A stretch of DNA of 39,491 nt from Mesobacillus campisalis (GCF_000986785.1 NZ_LAYY01000029.1:1-39491); one strand, 5' to 3'. Positions 14,820-23,994 are shown, numbered from the stretch's first letter. The notes: generated by a model not told the origin, from the sequence alone. Program-made: numbers and translations.

Positions 14820-15494
14820 TTGAAAGCAGTCATTCAATCCCAACCACTCTACCAGCAAACATATGAGGCAATTAAGGAAGCGATATTGAAAGGGGAGATC
14901 AAATCAGGGAGTAAAATCGTTGCGACTAAGCTTTGCGAGCAATTTGGGGTAGGAAGAACCCCGCTGCGTGAAGCCTTACGGCAACTGACAAACGAAGGGC
15001 TTCTCGTGCAGGATCAAACTTTCCTGAGGGTTGTATCGTTGGATCAGCGCGATTTTGAAGAGTTGCTGTATTGTCGCCTGCTACTCGAGAAAGACATTAT
15101 CCGGCTAGGTGTTCCGAATATATCCGAAAGACAGATTGAGGAAGCTGAAGCATTTTTGCGGCTCTCGGAGGAAGCTTACCGGAATAAGGTAAACCATGAG
15201 GTGTTGGAATACAATACCAAGTTCCATGAAGTTCTAATAAATGCTTGTCCCAATCAACGGCTTGTTGAGCTGATGAAACAAACGCGCTTCATGCTTCTTT
15301 TGTACCGCGCAAATATTCTTCATTATCATTATTACAATAATAATATTTTTGTAGAACATCGGGACATTTTAGAGGCGATTAAGGAAAGAAATGTGGAAAA
15401 AGCTGTTCAAATGGTAGAGTACCATCTACTACAAGATTTAAATAGAGGCAAGGAAATTATTAATTTTCAGATGGTACAGGATACAGAATTTTAA
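14820..15494 (+). CDS. GntR-family transcriptional regulator (FCD/FadR subfamily)
   Basis: The 224-residue protein has an N-terminal winged helix (residues ~10-72: YQQTYEAIKEAILKGEIKSGSKIVATKLCEQFGVGRTPLREALRQLTNEGLLV), ending in the classic GVGRTPLREAL recognition segment. A C-terminal FCD effector domain (~80-215) follows, with the metal-binding His-type residues in YNTKFHEVL and VEHRDILEAI. FCD regulators usually bind organic acids or acyl-CoA-type ligands, which suits the operon behind it. It begins with TTG after AGGAGGAGG. The palindrome at its own promoter suggests autoregulation. Confidence 0.9.
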   Translation: MKAVIQSQPLYQQTYEAIKEAILKGEIKSGSKIVATKLCEQFGVGRTPLREALRQLTNEGLLVQDQTFLRVVSLDQRDFEELLYCRLLLEKDIIRLGVPNISERQIEEAEAFLRLSEEAYRNKVNHEVLEYNTKFHEVLINACPNQRLVELMKQTRFMLLLYRANILHYHYYNNNIFVEHRDILEAIKERNVEKAVQMVEYHLLQDLNRGKEIINFQMVQDTEF

Positions 15495-15525
15495 TGGCAA
15501 TAAGAATAAATGCGGAGGTGAAAAC

Positions 15526-16734
15526 GTGCTCTCTTTAGAAGGCATGAAGGTACTGGATTTGACAAGGGTCATGGCGGGGCCTTATTGCACGATGGTGCTT
15601 GGGGACCTTGGAGCAGAGGTCATTAAAATTGAAAAAGGAAAAACGGGCGACGATACAAGAAGCATGGGCCCTTTTGTCAATGGTGAAAGCGCTTGCTTTA
15701 TGATGATCAACCGGAATAAACGCAGTTTAACACTTGACCTCAAGTCGGAAAAAGGCAGGGAGATTTTTTTAAAACTTGCAAAAAAAGCCGATGTAATAGT
15801 GGAAAATTTCCGGCCAGGTGTGGTCCAAAAGCTTGGAATCGATTACGAAACGGTAAAAAAGCTAAACAGAGGAATTATATATTGTTCAATCTCGGGATAC
15901 GGGCAAACAGGCCCGTATAGTCAAAAAGGCGGGTTCGACATCATGGCGCAAGGGATGACGGGATTAATGAGCATGACTGGTGAACCCGACGGCCGACCTG
16001 TAAAAGCGGGGATTGCCATGAATGACATCTCAGCTGGAGTCACGGCCGTCTACTCCATTCTTGCAGCCTATGTTCACAAGCAAAAAACAAGCCGGGGCCA
16101 GCTGATCGACGTATCTCTTGTCGAATCCGGGCTCGCCTGGAGTGTATGGGAAGCAGCAAGCTATTTCGGGGCAGGGGTTGTACCGCAAAGGACTGGATCG
16201 CGGCATCGCGTATCCGCACCGTACCAGGCGTTTAAAACGTCCGATGGCTATGTGCTGGTTGGCGGAGCGAATCAGCGAAGCTGGGAAAAGTTTTGTAATA
16301 AGGTGGTCCATAAGCCGGAATGGATTGAAGACCCAAAGTTCAAGACGCCGCACGACAGGATTACGAATGTTGATGAACTGGAAAGACGAATAGAGGAAGT
16401 GCTAGGCGATAAGCCGACCCACCATTGGGTAGACCTGCTTGACGACGCCGGAGTTCCTGGGGGGCCAATCTATACATACGAAGAATCCCTACAAGACCCC
16501 CATATTCTTGCAAGAGGCATGGTCCAGGAGTTTGAGCATCCGGTGGCCGGCAGGCTAAAAACACTTGGAATTCCGAATAAGCTTTCGGAAACACCAGGAC
16601 AAATACGGAGACCTGCACCCTTACTGGGACAGCACAATGATGAGATATTACGCGATGAGCTTGATTTAACAGACGAAGAGATTAATAAATTAATTGAAGA
16701 AAATGTTGTGACAAGGGAGGAATTGGTAAAGTGA
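15526..16734 (+). CDS. Class III CoA-transferase (CaiB/BaiF family), first copy
   Basis: The 402-residue product is a full-length family III CoA-transferase, which moves CoA between carboxylic acids through an aspartyl-CoA anhydride. The N-terminal signature (LDLTRVMAGPYCTMVLGDLGAEVIKIE), VENFRPGVVQKLGI, SISGYGQTGPYSQKGGFDIMAQG and the catalytic Asp167 (AMNDISAGV) are all present. The GTG start follows GGAGGTG by 5-6 nt. It is the first enzyme of the operon, 31 nt after the regulator, and its stop overlaps the next start. It shares long identical blocks with the second copy at 21269 but differs in the substrate-lining middle part, so the two probably use different acids or donors. Confidence 0.9.
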   Translation: MLSLEGMKVLDLTRVMAGPYCTMVLGDLGAEVIKIEKGKTGDDTRSMGPFVNGESACFMMINRNKRSLTLDLKSEKGREIFLKLAKKADVIVENFRPGVVQKLGIDYETVKKLNRGIIYCSISGYGQTGPYSQKGGFDIMAQGMTGLMSMTGEPDGRPVKAGIAMNDISAGVTAVYSILAAYVHKQKTSRGQLIDVSLVESGLAWSVWEAASYFGAGVVPQRTGSRHRVSAPYQAFKTSDGYVLVGGANQRSWEKFCNKVVHKPEWIEDPKFKTPHDRITNVDELERRIEEVLGDKPTHHWVDLLDDAGVPGGPIYTYEESLQDPHILARGMVQEFEHPVAGRLKTLGIPNKLSETPGQIRRPAPLLGQHNDEILRDELDLTDEEINKLIEENVVTREELVK

Positions 16735-17534
16735 TGGGACGGGCAGTAACAGAGACGGAGGATATTTACCTCGTAAAGGATGGTACCATTGCCACTTTAT
16801 ACTTCAATAGGCCGCAAAAAAGAAACGCTCTGACTTTTGAAATGTGGAAACGAATAGGCAGTATGGTTGATGATGTGGAGAGTGATCCAAACATAAAGGT
16901 CCTTATATTGCGAGGAGTGGATGAAACCGCATTCGCAGCAGGAGCCGATATCAGCGAGTTTAAAACGCTTCGGTATACCGCGGAAGGTGCCAACACTTAT
17001 AATAATGCAACACTTGAAGCGGAGGCCAAGCTTGGTAGCCTGTCGAAGCCGACAATTGCCATGATTCAGAGCTATTGTGTCGGCGGCGGCTGCGAACTGG
17101 CATTGGCATGTGATTTCCGTTTTTCCGATAATACCGGGAAGTTCGGCATTACTCCGGCGAAATTGGGCCTGATTTATAACCTGGCAGGAACAAAAAACCT
17201 TGTTGACCTGGTAGGCCCTTCCAACGCAAAGGATATTCTTTTCTCGGGGAGGATTATTAAAGCCGAAGAAGCATCACGTATGGGATTGATTGACCGCCTT
17301 TATACTTCTGAAGAGCTTGAAAAAGAAACGTACGAATATGCAAAACTATTGTCAAAAAATGCTCAAATGTCCGTTCGCGGATCCAAGCGGATCATTGGAG
17401 AGGTACTTCAGGGGGCAACGGAAGAAAGTGAAGAAATTTCTCAGCTGATTCTATCTTCCTTTGAAAGCAGTGACTATAAAGAGGGAGTACATGCTTTCCT
17501 TGAAAAACGGAAACCGAATTTCAAGTATTCCTAA
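16734..17534 (+). CDS. Enoyl-CoA hydratase/isomerase-family protein lacking one catalytic Glu
   Basis: The ~266-residue crotonase-fold protein has NRPQKRNALTFEMW at the start, the oxyanion-hole segment AAGADISEF, and YCVGGGCELALACDFRFSDNTGKFG. The first catalytic Glu of hydratases is kept (Glu121 in GGGCELALACD). The second, normally in FGxPE, is replaced: the sequence is FGITPAKLG, with Pro141 in that position. Loss of this Glu argues against an ordinary syn-hydratase and for an isomerase, hydrolase or decarboxylase-like role. The ATG at 16734 overlaps the stop of the CoA-transferase (an in-frame GTG at 16731 is also possible), showing translational coupling. The two enzymes therefore probably act in sequence on the same CoA ester. 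Confidence 0.85.
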   Translation: MGRAVTETEDIYLVKDGTIATLYFNRPQKRNALTFEMWKRIGSMVDDVESDPNIKVLILRGVDETAFAAGADISEFKTLRYTAEGANTYNNATLEAEAKLGSLSKPTIAMIQSYCVGGGCELALACDFRFSDNTGKFGITPAKLGLIYNLAGTKNLVDLVGPSNAKDILFSGRIIKAEEASRMGLIDRLYTSEELEKETYEYAKLLSKNAQMSVRGSKRIIGEVLQGATEESEEISQLILSSFESSDYKEGVHAFLEKRKPNFKYS

Positions 17535-17584
17535 AAAGGCAAAGTTTCCAATAAAAAATCAGAATATTAGGAGGTATTTGAAAA

Positions 17585-18613
17585 TTGTTGAAATTCAATA
17601 AGATAGGGCTCTCAATCGGGTTAGCATGTACATTGGCATTTTCTCTTGCAGGCTGCGGCGGTAACCAGACAGCTGGAACAGGTACAAAGGAAAAGGAAGC
17701 CAGCGCCGAGAGCGGGTATTCTCTCGGGAAGAATGTCGAATTTGTAGTCCCATATAGCGCAGGGGGGGGCAGTGATACAAACGCCAGGACCATTGCGAAA
17801 ATCATCAAGGAAGAAGGTTTGATTAAGGAAAATATTCTTGTCGTAAATAAGGAGGGCGGTTCGGGTGCAGTCGGTAACACATACACCCATAGCAAAAAAG
17901 GAAGTCCATCAACGATTTCTACCTTCGTATCTGGGCAGATTTCAAGTGCGGTGATGAGCAATGCCAAAATCCAGCTTGAGGACCTGACACCTCTCGGAAC
18001 GCTTGCTCTGGAGTCATTCGTCCTGCTGGTTGACGGGGATAGTGAATATAAAACATTTGAAGACTTCGTAAAAGCAGCAAAGGATAATCCAGGCAAAATT
18101 TCCGTAGGGGGAACAGGACTGGGTGGAGAGGACCACATGGTGTATCACCTGACGAATCGTGAGGCCTCCATCGAAACAAAATTCGTTACCTTTCAGGGCG
18201 GGGGTGAAACATTGTCTGCTTTGATGGGCGGGCATATTGATGCCTTCTTCAGCAATCCAAGTGAGGTAATGGCTCAAATCGAAGCCGGTGAGCTGAGAGC
18301 GCTCGCAACGGCGTCACCAGATAAGCTAGGAGAGCCTTTAAACGAAATTCCGACATTTAAGGAACTTGGCTATGATATCGAATTCCAGCAATTCCGTGGA
18401 ATTGCCGGACCACCTGATATGCCGGAAGAAGCGGTAGCATACTGGGAGAACGTCTTCAAGGGCGTGAGCGAATCGGAAGAGTGGCAGAACAACTATATCG
18501 AAAAGTTTAGCCTGGAACCAACCTATATGAACGCGGAAGAATCAAAGGCTTTTTTTGAGAAAAGTGAAACCCTTTATAAAGAGCTTTTGACAGAGTTGGA
18601 CTTGATCAAGTAG
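17585..18613 (+). CDS. tctC: TctC-family substrate-binding lipoprotein
   Basis: This is the extracellular receptor of a tripartite tricarboxylate transporter (Bug/TctC family). It has a lipoprotein signal with lipobox LAGC (Cys24). The mature protein carries the family blocks VEFVVPYSAGGGSDTNARTIA (carboxylate-binding loop), VVNKEGGSGAVG, KISVGGTGLGGEDH and FVTFQGGGETLSALMGGHIDAFFSNPSEV. Bug proteins bind di- and tricarboxylates, aromatic acids or amino acids through two water-bridged carboxylate contacts, so an organic acid ligand is expected. The TTG at 17585 follows AGGAGGT (17569-17575) by 9 nt. TctB and TctA homologues follow directly. Confidence 0.9.
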   Translation: MLKFNKIGLSIGLACTLAFSLAGCGGNQTAGTGTKEKEASAESGYSLGKNVEFVVPYSAGGGSDTNARTIAKIIKEEGLIKENILVVNKEGGSGAVGNTYTHSKKGSPSTISTFVSGQISSAVMSNAKIQLEDLTPLGTLALESFVLLVDGDSEYKTFEDFVKAAKDNPGKISVGGTGLGGEDHMVYHLTNREASIETKFVTFQGGGETLSALMGGHIDAFFSNPSEVMAQIEAGELRALATASPDKLGEPLNEIPTFKELGYDIEFQQFRGIAGPPDMPEEAVAYWENVFKGVSESEEWQNNYIEKFSLEPTYMNAEESKAFFEKSETLYKELLTELDLIK

Positions 18614-18673
18614 GAAATACAGCGGGCAAAGGGAAACCTTCCTTTTGCCCTCCATTTTAAAGGGGTGAACGAG

Positions 18674-19093
18674 ATGGACAGGATGATATCGGTTTTCATT
18701 ATATTATTTGGAGGCTACTGGGCATTCAAAGGCTGGACTGAATATGGCTTTTGGATTGACAAAACCCCTGGGTCCGGATTTTTGCCGGTGATAATCGGCA
18801 TCGCGACTATGTTATTGGCGACTCTTGGACTTTTAAAGAATAACCCGCCGGTTTTCCGTATTGAGAAGAAAAATTTTGTCCCGGTAATTGGTGCTTTGCT
18901 GATGGTCGCTTCCATAAGCGTATTTGGAATGATCATTTCGATCTTGTTGTTTTTAGTCCTGTGGCTTTTGATTGTTGAAAAGTTCACCATTAAACGTGCT
19001 TCAATCCTGGGGTTGAGTACTACTCTAGTTATCTATCTTATTTTTGATATGGTGCTTAAGGTACCGTTTCCAACAGGAATAATCGGATTTTAA
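18674..19093 (+). CDS. tctB: TctB-family small membrane subunit
   Basis: The 139-residue protein has four predicted membrane segments (about 5-22, 37-54, 70-88 and 110-130) and the TctB layout, with a GFWIDKTPGSGFLPVIIG motif between the first two. TctB is the small permease subunit of the sodium- or proton-driven tripartite transporter. The ATG at 18674 is chosen since AAAGGGG ends 8 nt before it; the in-frame GTG at 18665 lies inside that site. It sits between tctC and tctA, the normal order. Confidence 0.87.
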   Translation: MDRMISVFIILFGGYWAFKGWTEYGFWIDKTPGSGFLPVIIGIATMLLATLGLLKNNPPVFRIEKKNFVPVIGALLMVASISVFGMIISILLFLVLWLLIVEKFTIKRASILGLSTTLVIYLIFDMVLKVPFPTGIIGF

Positions 19094-19111
19094 TATAAAG
19101 GGTGTGTGAAT

Positions 19112-20632
19112 ATGGTAGAGATCTTTGGGATGCTTCTGAATGGTTTTTCTACAGCGCTATCATTTGAGAATATCCTAGCGGCCATGATCGGTGCGGCAGT
19201 CGGAATTATAATTGGTGCAATTCCAGGCCTCGGCTCCGTCACTGGCGTCGCGTTGCTGCTTCCTTTAACATTCAGTCTTGAGCCGGTTACAGGCATCATC
19301 ATGCTTGCCGGAATATATTATGGTGGCATGTACGGTGGATCTTACAGCGCAATTTTGATCAACATCCCCGGGGATTCACCGGCAGTAACAACGGCCCTCG
19401 ATGGTTACGCCATGGCCAAGAAGGGGAAGGCGGGTAAAGCTCTGTTTGCTGCCAATCTGTCTTCATTTATTGGTGGTACGATCGGAATTATTATTTTAAC
19501 TTTCATGGGACCATTGCTTGCTCAAATTGGCCTGGCGTTCGGTCCGGCAGAAATCGCCGTCCTCATCCTGCTCGCGCTCTGCTCCGTAGGATGGCTGCTC
19601 GGCGACAGCCCACGCAAGGGCATTGTGACCACGATGATTGGAATTTTACTCGCCACCATTGGAGTAGACCTTGTTTCCGGAAGTGAACGGTTTACATTTG
19701 GTTCGGAAAATCTGTTAAGCGGACTTTCTTTTATTCCTCTCGTTATTGGTATGTTTGGATTCAGCCAGATTCTTGAGATGATTTCGGAAAAAATCAAAAC
19801 GGACGACATAGGTGACAAGGTTACTCTTAAGGAAAGCTTGCTGGATGGTCAGGAATTGAAAAGCGTTATACCTGCTTCCATCAGATCGGGTGTTCTTGGG
19901 AATTTTGTTGGGATTCTGCCTGGCGCTGGGGCTACAACAGGGTCACTTTTGTCCTATATTTTTGAAAAACGGGTCGGGAAGAACAAAAAGGAAATGGGTA
20001 AGGGCGCAATTGAAGGAGTTTCCGCATCTGAATCCGCCAACAACGCTGCAGCTGTGGGCTCGTTTGCACCGCTGCTGTCACTAGGCATCCCAGGATCAGG
20101 TACATCCGCCGTTCTTCTTGGGGGATTGATGATGTGGGGGTTGCAGCCAGGGCCGCTTCTTTTTCAGCAAAACCCAGAGTTCGTTTGGGGTCTTATTTCT
20201 TCCATGTATGTAGGGAATCTGATCACCGTAATTGCCGCCATCCTGATCATACCGTTTTTGATGAAAATCATCCGGATACCAACATCCATCATGATTCCAG
20301 TCATAACAGTGATTTGTTTTGTAGGTGCATACAGCTTTCAAAACAGCATGTTCGATGTTTGGATCATGATTGCTACCGGAATCATTGCTTTTTACCTTAA
20401 GTCCCATGATTACCCAATTGCTCCTCTTTTACTCTCCTTTGTACTGACACCAAGATTAGAGCAGGCAGCCCGTCAGGCCCTAAACCTATCTGACGGAAGT
20501 TTGGGCATCTTCGCATCCAGCCCAATCTCGATCACACTACTTCTGTTGATTGTCCTGTTTATTATGTCGCCACTCGTAATGAAGCTTTTTAAAAAGAAAC
20601 AAGCCGTTAAGGAAGACCCGATAGCCTCGTAA
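19112..20632 (+). CDS. tctA: TctA-family large permease subunit
   Basis: The 506-residue protein has about 12 membrane segments and the conserved TctA repeats: GAAVGIIIGAIPGLGSVTGVALLLPLTF, the very conserved GIYYGGMYGGSYSAILINIPGDSPAVTTALDGYAMAKKGKAGKAL, and a second-half repeat, GNFVGILPGAGATTGSLLSYIFEKR...ESANNAAAVGSFAPLLSLGIPGSGTSAVLLGGLM. TctA carries the translocation path and works with TctB and the TctC receptor. The ATG at 19112 follows AAAGGG by 9 nt and is preferred over GTG 19106. All three subunits are intact, so the operon encodes its own dedicated uptake system. Confidence 0.92.
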   Translation: MVEIFGMLLNGFSTALSFENILAAMIGAAVGIIIGAIPGLGSVTGVALLLPLTFSLEPVTGIIMLAGIYYGGMYGGSYSAILINIPGDSPAVTTALDGYAMAKKGKAGKALFAANLSSFIGGTIGIIILTFMGPLLAQIGLAFGPAEIAVLILLALCSVGWLLGDSPRKGIVTTMIGILLATIGVDLVSGSERFTFGSENLLSGLSFIPLVIGMFGFSQILEMISEKIKTDDIGDKVTLKESLLDGQELKSVIPASIRSGVLGNFVGILPGAGATTGSLLSYIFEKRVGKNKKEMGKGAIEGVSASESANNAAAVGSFAPLLSLGIPGSGTSAVLLGGLMMWGLQPGPLLFQQNPEFVWGLISSMYVGNLITVIAAILIIPFLMKIIRIPTSIMIPVITVICFVGAYSFQNSMFDVWIMIATGIIAFYLKSHDYPIAPLLLSFVLTPRLEQAARQALNLSDGSLGIFASSPISITLLLLIVLFIMSPLVMKLFKKKQAVKEDPIAS

Positions 20633-20682
20633 ACAATAGGTTTCAATGAGGCTGTGATAAATAAATGGAAAGAAGGAATCGC

Positions 20683-21198
20683 ATGCTGTTCGAGTTTAAG
20701 GAAAATAAGCCGAAATTACACACGTCCGTTTATGTCGCTCCAGGAGCGCAAGTAATAGGCCAGGTATTAGCAGAGGAAGATGTGACAATTTGGTTTAACG
20801 CTGTTCTCAGAGGCGATAATGAGCCTATAAAAATCGGTAAAGGTTCTAATATCCAGGATGGGACAATTATTCATGTCGATGAAGGCTATCCAGTCATAAT
20901 TGAAGAAAATGTGACAATTGGACACAATGTAATTTTGCATGGCTGCACGATTAGAAAAGGGGCACTAATTGGAATGGGAGCCACCATTTTAAATGGAGCG
21001 GTCATCGGGGAAGGCGCCTTGATTGCTGCAGGCGCTGTGGTTGGAGAGGGGAAAATCATCGAGCCGGGCGTGTTGGCTGCAGGTGTTCCAGCAAAGCCAT
21101 TAAAGCAGTTATCAAAGGAGAATATTGCAAGGATTGCTGATGGAGCTGGGCACTATGTGAATAAAGGAAAAGAGTACAGAAAAGAGAACATCAGGTAA
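20683..21198 (+). CDS. Gamma-carbonic anhydrase-like hexapeptide-repeat protein
   Basis: The 171-residue protein is a left-handed beta-helix of the gamma-carbonic anhydrase/PaaY/CaiE type: HTSVYVAPGAQVIGQVLAEEDVTIWFNAVLRGD, IKIGKGSNIQDGTIIHVDEGYPVIIEENVTIGHNVILHGCTIRKGALIGMGATILNGAVIGEGALIAAGAVV. The three zinc-ligand His positions are visible in IIHVD, IGHNV and LHGC. PaaY and CaiE homologues accompany CoA-thioester pathways, where some act as thioesterases that clear dead-end CoA esters. The ATG at 20683 follows AAGAAGGA; the in-frame ATG at 20665 has no such site. It separates the transporter from the second set of enzymes. Confidence 0.85.
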   Translation: MLFEFKENKPKLHTSVYVAPGAQVIGQVLAEEDVTIWFNAVLRGDNEPIKIGKGSNIQDGTIIHVDEGYPVIIEENVTIGHNVILHGCTIRKGALIGMGATILNGAVIGEGALIAAGAVVGEGKIIEPGVLAAGVPAKPLKQLSKENIARIADGAGHYVNKGKEYRKENIR

Positions 21199-21268
21199 GC
21201 TCGAATAACTAGAAAACTAGAATCTGAAGTTTTTCCAATATTTAAAATAAAAGAAGCGGAGGGAGTCC

Positions 21269-22486
21269 ATGAAACCGTTGGAAAACGTTAAGATTATTGA
21301 TTTGTCCCGCATTTTGAGCGGACCCTACTGTACGATGACACTCGCTGACTTAGGAGCAGAAGTAATAAAGGTGGAAGCACCTTCAGGAGATGACACTCGA
21401 AAATGGGGTCCACCTTTTGTTAATGGAGAAAGTGCCTACTTTCTAAGTGTGAACCGGAACAAAAAAAGTATTGTGCTCAATCTAAAGACCGGAGAAGGCA
21501 AGGAGATTCTGCTTAAACTGGTTAAAGACGCAGACGTGGTCGTCGAAAATTTCAGGCCAGGGACTTTAGATCGTCTTGGAATCGGCTTTGAAACCCTTAA
21601 GTCGGTCAATCCCGGTATTATTCTTGCTTCGATATCTGGTTATGGACAAACCGGACCTTATTCCCAAAAGCCTGGCTATGATGTGATTGCGCAGGGGTTT
21701 GGGGGATTGACAAGTGTAACCGGTGAGCTTGGGAAACCGCCTGTTAAAGCTGGATTTTCTGTTGCTGATATCGGTACAGGAATGTGGGCGGTGATTGGAA
21801 TACAGGCTGCGCTACTTGCCCGCAGCCGTACCGGAGAAGGTCAGTGGATCGATGTGTCACTTGTCGATACGATGATTTCCTGGCATACATACTTGGCGGG
21901 GAATTATTTTGCCAGCGGAAAAAACCCGGAACCACAGGGAGGGGCCCATCCCAATATTGTTCCATATCAGCTTTTTGAATCCGCCGACGGCTACTTTAAT
22001 ATAGCTGTCGGAAATGAAAACCTCTGGGCAAGATTTTGCACAGTAATTGATATGGCTGAATTAAAAGACCATCCGGACTATGCTACAAATTCTGATCGGG
22101 TTATTAATCGGGAAAAGCTTGTTCCACTACTTCAGGATGTTTTTCATACAAAGACCACGAAGGAATGGGTTGCCGAGTTAGAAGCTGCCAGCATTCCTTG
22201 CGGACCGGTGCTGAAATTCAGCGAAATTTTCGAAGATCCACACGTGCTAGCGAGAGAGCAAGTGGTTGAAGTCCAGCATCCTACTGCGGGGAAGGTAAAA
22301 ATGACAGGGATACCTGTAAAGCTTTCTGGCACTCCAGGGGAAATCAAAAGCGCTCCTCCCATTCTCGGTCAAGACACGAGGGAAATTTTGTCCTCCTTAG
22401 CAGGACTTACAGATACACAGATTGATGCGCTCGAGAGGGGCGGGGTTGTCATGGCAGGATCCGTAGCTGAAATAGATATTGTTTGA
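21269..22486 (+). CDS. Class III CoA-transferase (CaiB/BaiF family), second copy
   Basis: A 405-residue second family III CoA-transferase. Conserved parts are IIDLSRILSGPYCTMTLADLGAEVIKVE, GDDTRKWGPPFVNGESAYF, VENFRPGTLDRLGI, SISGYGQTGPYSQKPGYDVIAQGFGG and the catalytic Asp167 (SVADIGTGM). It resembles the first copy at 15526 over its whole length, so the two likely arose by duplication. Differences cluster around residues 190-260, the substrate-facing region. The ATG follows GGAGGGAG. Two such enzymes in one operon may activate two acids, for example the imported substrate and an acid made by the aldehyde dehydrogenase that follows. Confidence 0.9.
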   Translation: MKPLENVKIIDLSRILSGPYCTMTLADLGAEVIKVEAPSGDDTRKWGPPFVNGESAYFLSVNRNKKSIVLNLKTGEGKEILLKLVKDADVVVENFRPGTLDRLGIGFETLKSVNPGIILASISGYGQTGPYSQKPGYDVIAQGFGGLTSVTGELGKPPVKAGFSVADIGTGMWAVIGIQAALLARSRTGEGQWIDVSLVDTMISWHTYLAGNYFASGKNPEPQGGAHPNIVPYQLFESADGYFNIAVGNENLWARFCTVIDMAELKDHPDYATNSDRVINREKLVPLLQDVFHTKTTKEWVAELEAASIPCGPVLKFSEIFEDPHVLAREQVVEVQHPTAGKVKMTGIPVKLSGTPGEIKSAPPILGQDTREILSSLAGLTDTQIDALERGGVVMAGSVAEIDIV

Positions 22487-22545
22487 TCAAAAGATCGGCA
22501 GCTTACCGCTGCTGGCACCATCTACCATAGAAAGGAGATTCAGGC

Positions 22546-23982
22546 ATGACTCAATTATTGAATAAGGTATACGGGAGCCTAATTGGGGGAGAGGATGTGC
22601 CCGCTGAAAAGCAGATTCCAGTCCACAATAAATTTACGGGTGAGACGATTGCCCATATTGGGAATGCATCACGGGAAGATGTTGAAAAAGCGATTGAAAA
22701 TGCCTATAAAACATTCAAGACAATCAGTCTTTCTGTCCACGAGCGTTACGAAATATTAATGAGGGCAGCTGAAATTTTTAAAGAAAGAAAAGAGGAGCTG
22801 GCGCTGACGATCGTCAAGGAGAGCGGCAAGGTCCTTAAAGAAGCAAAAGCGGAAATTGATCGCGGAATCCAGACATTTACGGCTTCCGCCGAAGAGGCAA
22901 AGCAAATCACCGGGACAGGGATTCCTCTTGGGGGACAGCCTGGCAACGATAACAAGCTCTCTTTCACGATCAGGGTCCCGGTCGGAGTTATTGGCGCAAT
23001 TACCCCCTTCAACTTTCCCTTTAACCTGACCGCCCACAAAATCGCCCCGGCGATAGCGGCTGGAAACACCGTTGTCCTGAAACCGGCAGAGTTGACGCCG
23101 ATTATTGCCAACAAAATGGCCGAAATTCTGCTTGAAGCAGGACTTCCTGCGGGCTGGCTAAACGTTGTAAATGGACTTGGCAATGAGACGGGGCAATATT
23201 TGCTCGAGGATAAACGGATTGCGATGTATACGTTTACAGGCAGCCCTGCTGTCGGACGTCATATCAAATCAGCTACCGGAATCCGCAAGGTTGTCCTTGA
23301 ACTTGGTAACAACTCCCCAAACATTGTACATAAGGATGTTGCCGATCTTGATCGCGCTGTCGAACTTTGTGTAACTAGAGGGTATTTTAATGCCGGGCAA
23401 GCGTGCATATCGGTACAGCGAATTTATGTACACGAAGATATACAAGATGAGTTCTTAGAAAAGGCTATTGCTGTCGCTAAGGCGATGAGAGTGGGCAACC
23501 CCGAACTTGAGGATACAGATATTGGACCAATGATTTCCGAAAAAGAAGCCATACGTGCCGAGAGATGGATAACTGAAGCAGTAGAACAGGGTGCAACGGT
23601 AGCGTATGGAGGAAAAAGAAGCGGTGCCATTCTGGAGCCGACAATCATTACAAATGCGCGGCCAGAAATGAAGATTGTATGTGAGGAAGTATTTGCACCG
23701 GTAATTAGCATCATTTCATATAAGAACATTGATGACGCATTTGAGCAAGCCAACGATTCGGAATATGGACTGCAGGCTGGACTTTTCACTTCAAATCTAG
23801 GCTTGGCGGTAAGGGCAGCCCATACACTGGAGTTTGGGGGCGTCATCATCAACAACGTATCAACCTACCGGGCAGATGTGATGCCATATGGCGGAATCAA
23901 AAACAGCGGCATAGGGAAGGAAGGGCCAAAATACGCTATTCAGGAAATGACCGATGAGAGAATCGTAGTCATAGACATGTAA
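22546..23982 (+). CDS. NAD(P)-dependent aldehyde dehydrogenase
   Basis: The 478-residue protein is a classical ALDH: TPFNFPFNLTAHKIAPAIAAGNTVVLKPAE (cofactor binding), FTGSPAVGRHI, the general base Glu252 in LELGNNSPNIV, the nucleophile Cys287 in NAGQACISVQR, and EEVFAPVISI. The C-terminal stretch STYRADVMPYGGIKNSGIGKEG resembles lactaldehyde/phosphonoacetaldehyde-type ALDHs, but LELGNN replaces the usual LELGGN. It should oxidise an aldehyde to an acid, probably a semialdehyde, given the neighbours. It lies 12 nt before the iron alcohol dehydrogenase, so an alcohol-to-aldehyde-to-acid sequence is likely. The substrate is not evident. The ATG follows AAGGAGATT. Confidence 0.9.
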   Translation: MTQLLNKVYGSLIGGEDVPAEKQIPVHNKFTGETIAHIGNASREDVEKAIENAYKTFKTISLSVHERYEILMRAAEIFKERKEELALTIVKESGKVLKEAKAEIDRGIQTFTASAEEAKQITGTGIPLGGQPGNDNKLSFTIRVPVGVIGAITPFNFPFNLTAHKIAPAIAAGNTVVLKPAELTPIIANKMAEILLEAGLPAGWLNVVNGLGNETGQYLLEDKRIAMYTFTGSPAVGRHIKSATGIRKVVLELGNNSPNIVHKDVADLDRAVELCVTRGYFNAGQACISVQRIYVHEDIQDEFLEKAIAVAKAMRVGNPELEDTDIGPMISEKEAIRAERWITEAVEQGATVAYGGKRSGAILEPTIITNARPEMKIVCEEVFAPVISIISYKNIDDAFEQANDSEYGLQAGLFTSNLGLAVRAAHTLEFGGVIINNVSTYRADVMPYGGIKNSGIGKEGPKYAIQEMTDERIVVIDM

Positions 23983-23994
23983 CGGAGGGAAACA

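Noticed and set aside
17521-18138. Long minus-strand open frame opposite tctC
   Set aside because: It lies wholly within the well-supported tctC gene, has no family features and reflects codon bias on the other strand.
15526-21198. Assignment as a carnitine (cai) operon
   Set aside because: The betaine transporter, the CaiA dehydrogenase and the CaiC ligase are absent, and the Tct transporter points to a carboxylate substrate.
22746-23183. Minus-strand frames opposite the aldehyde dehydrogenase gene
   Set aside because: They mirror a conserved ALDH coding region and have no independent start signals.
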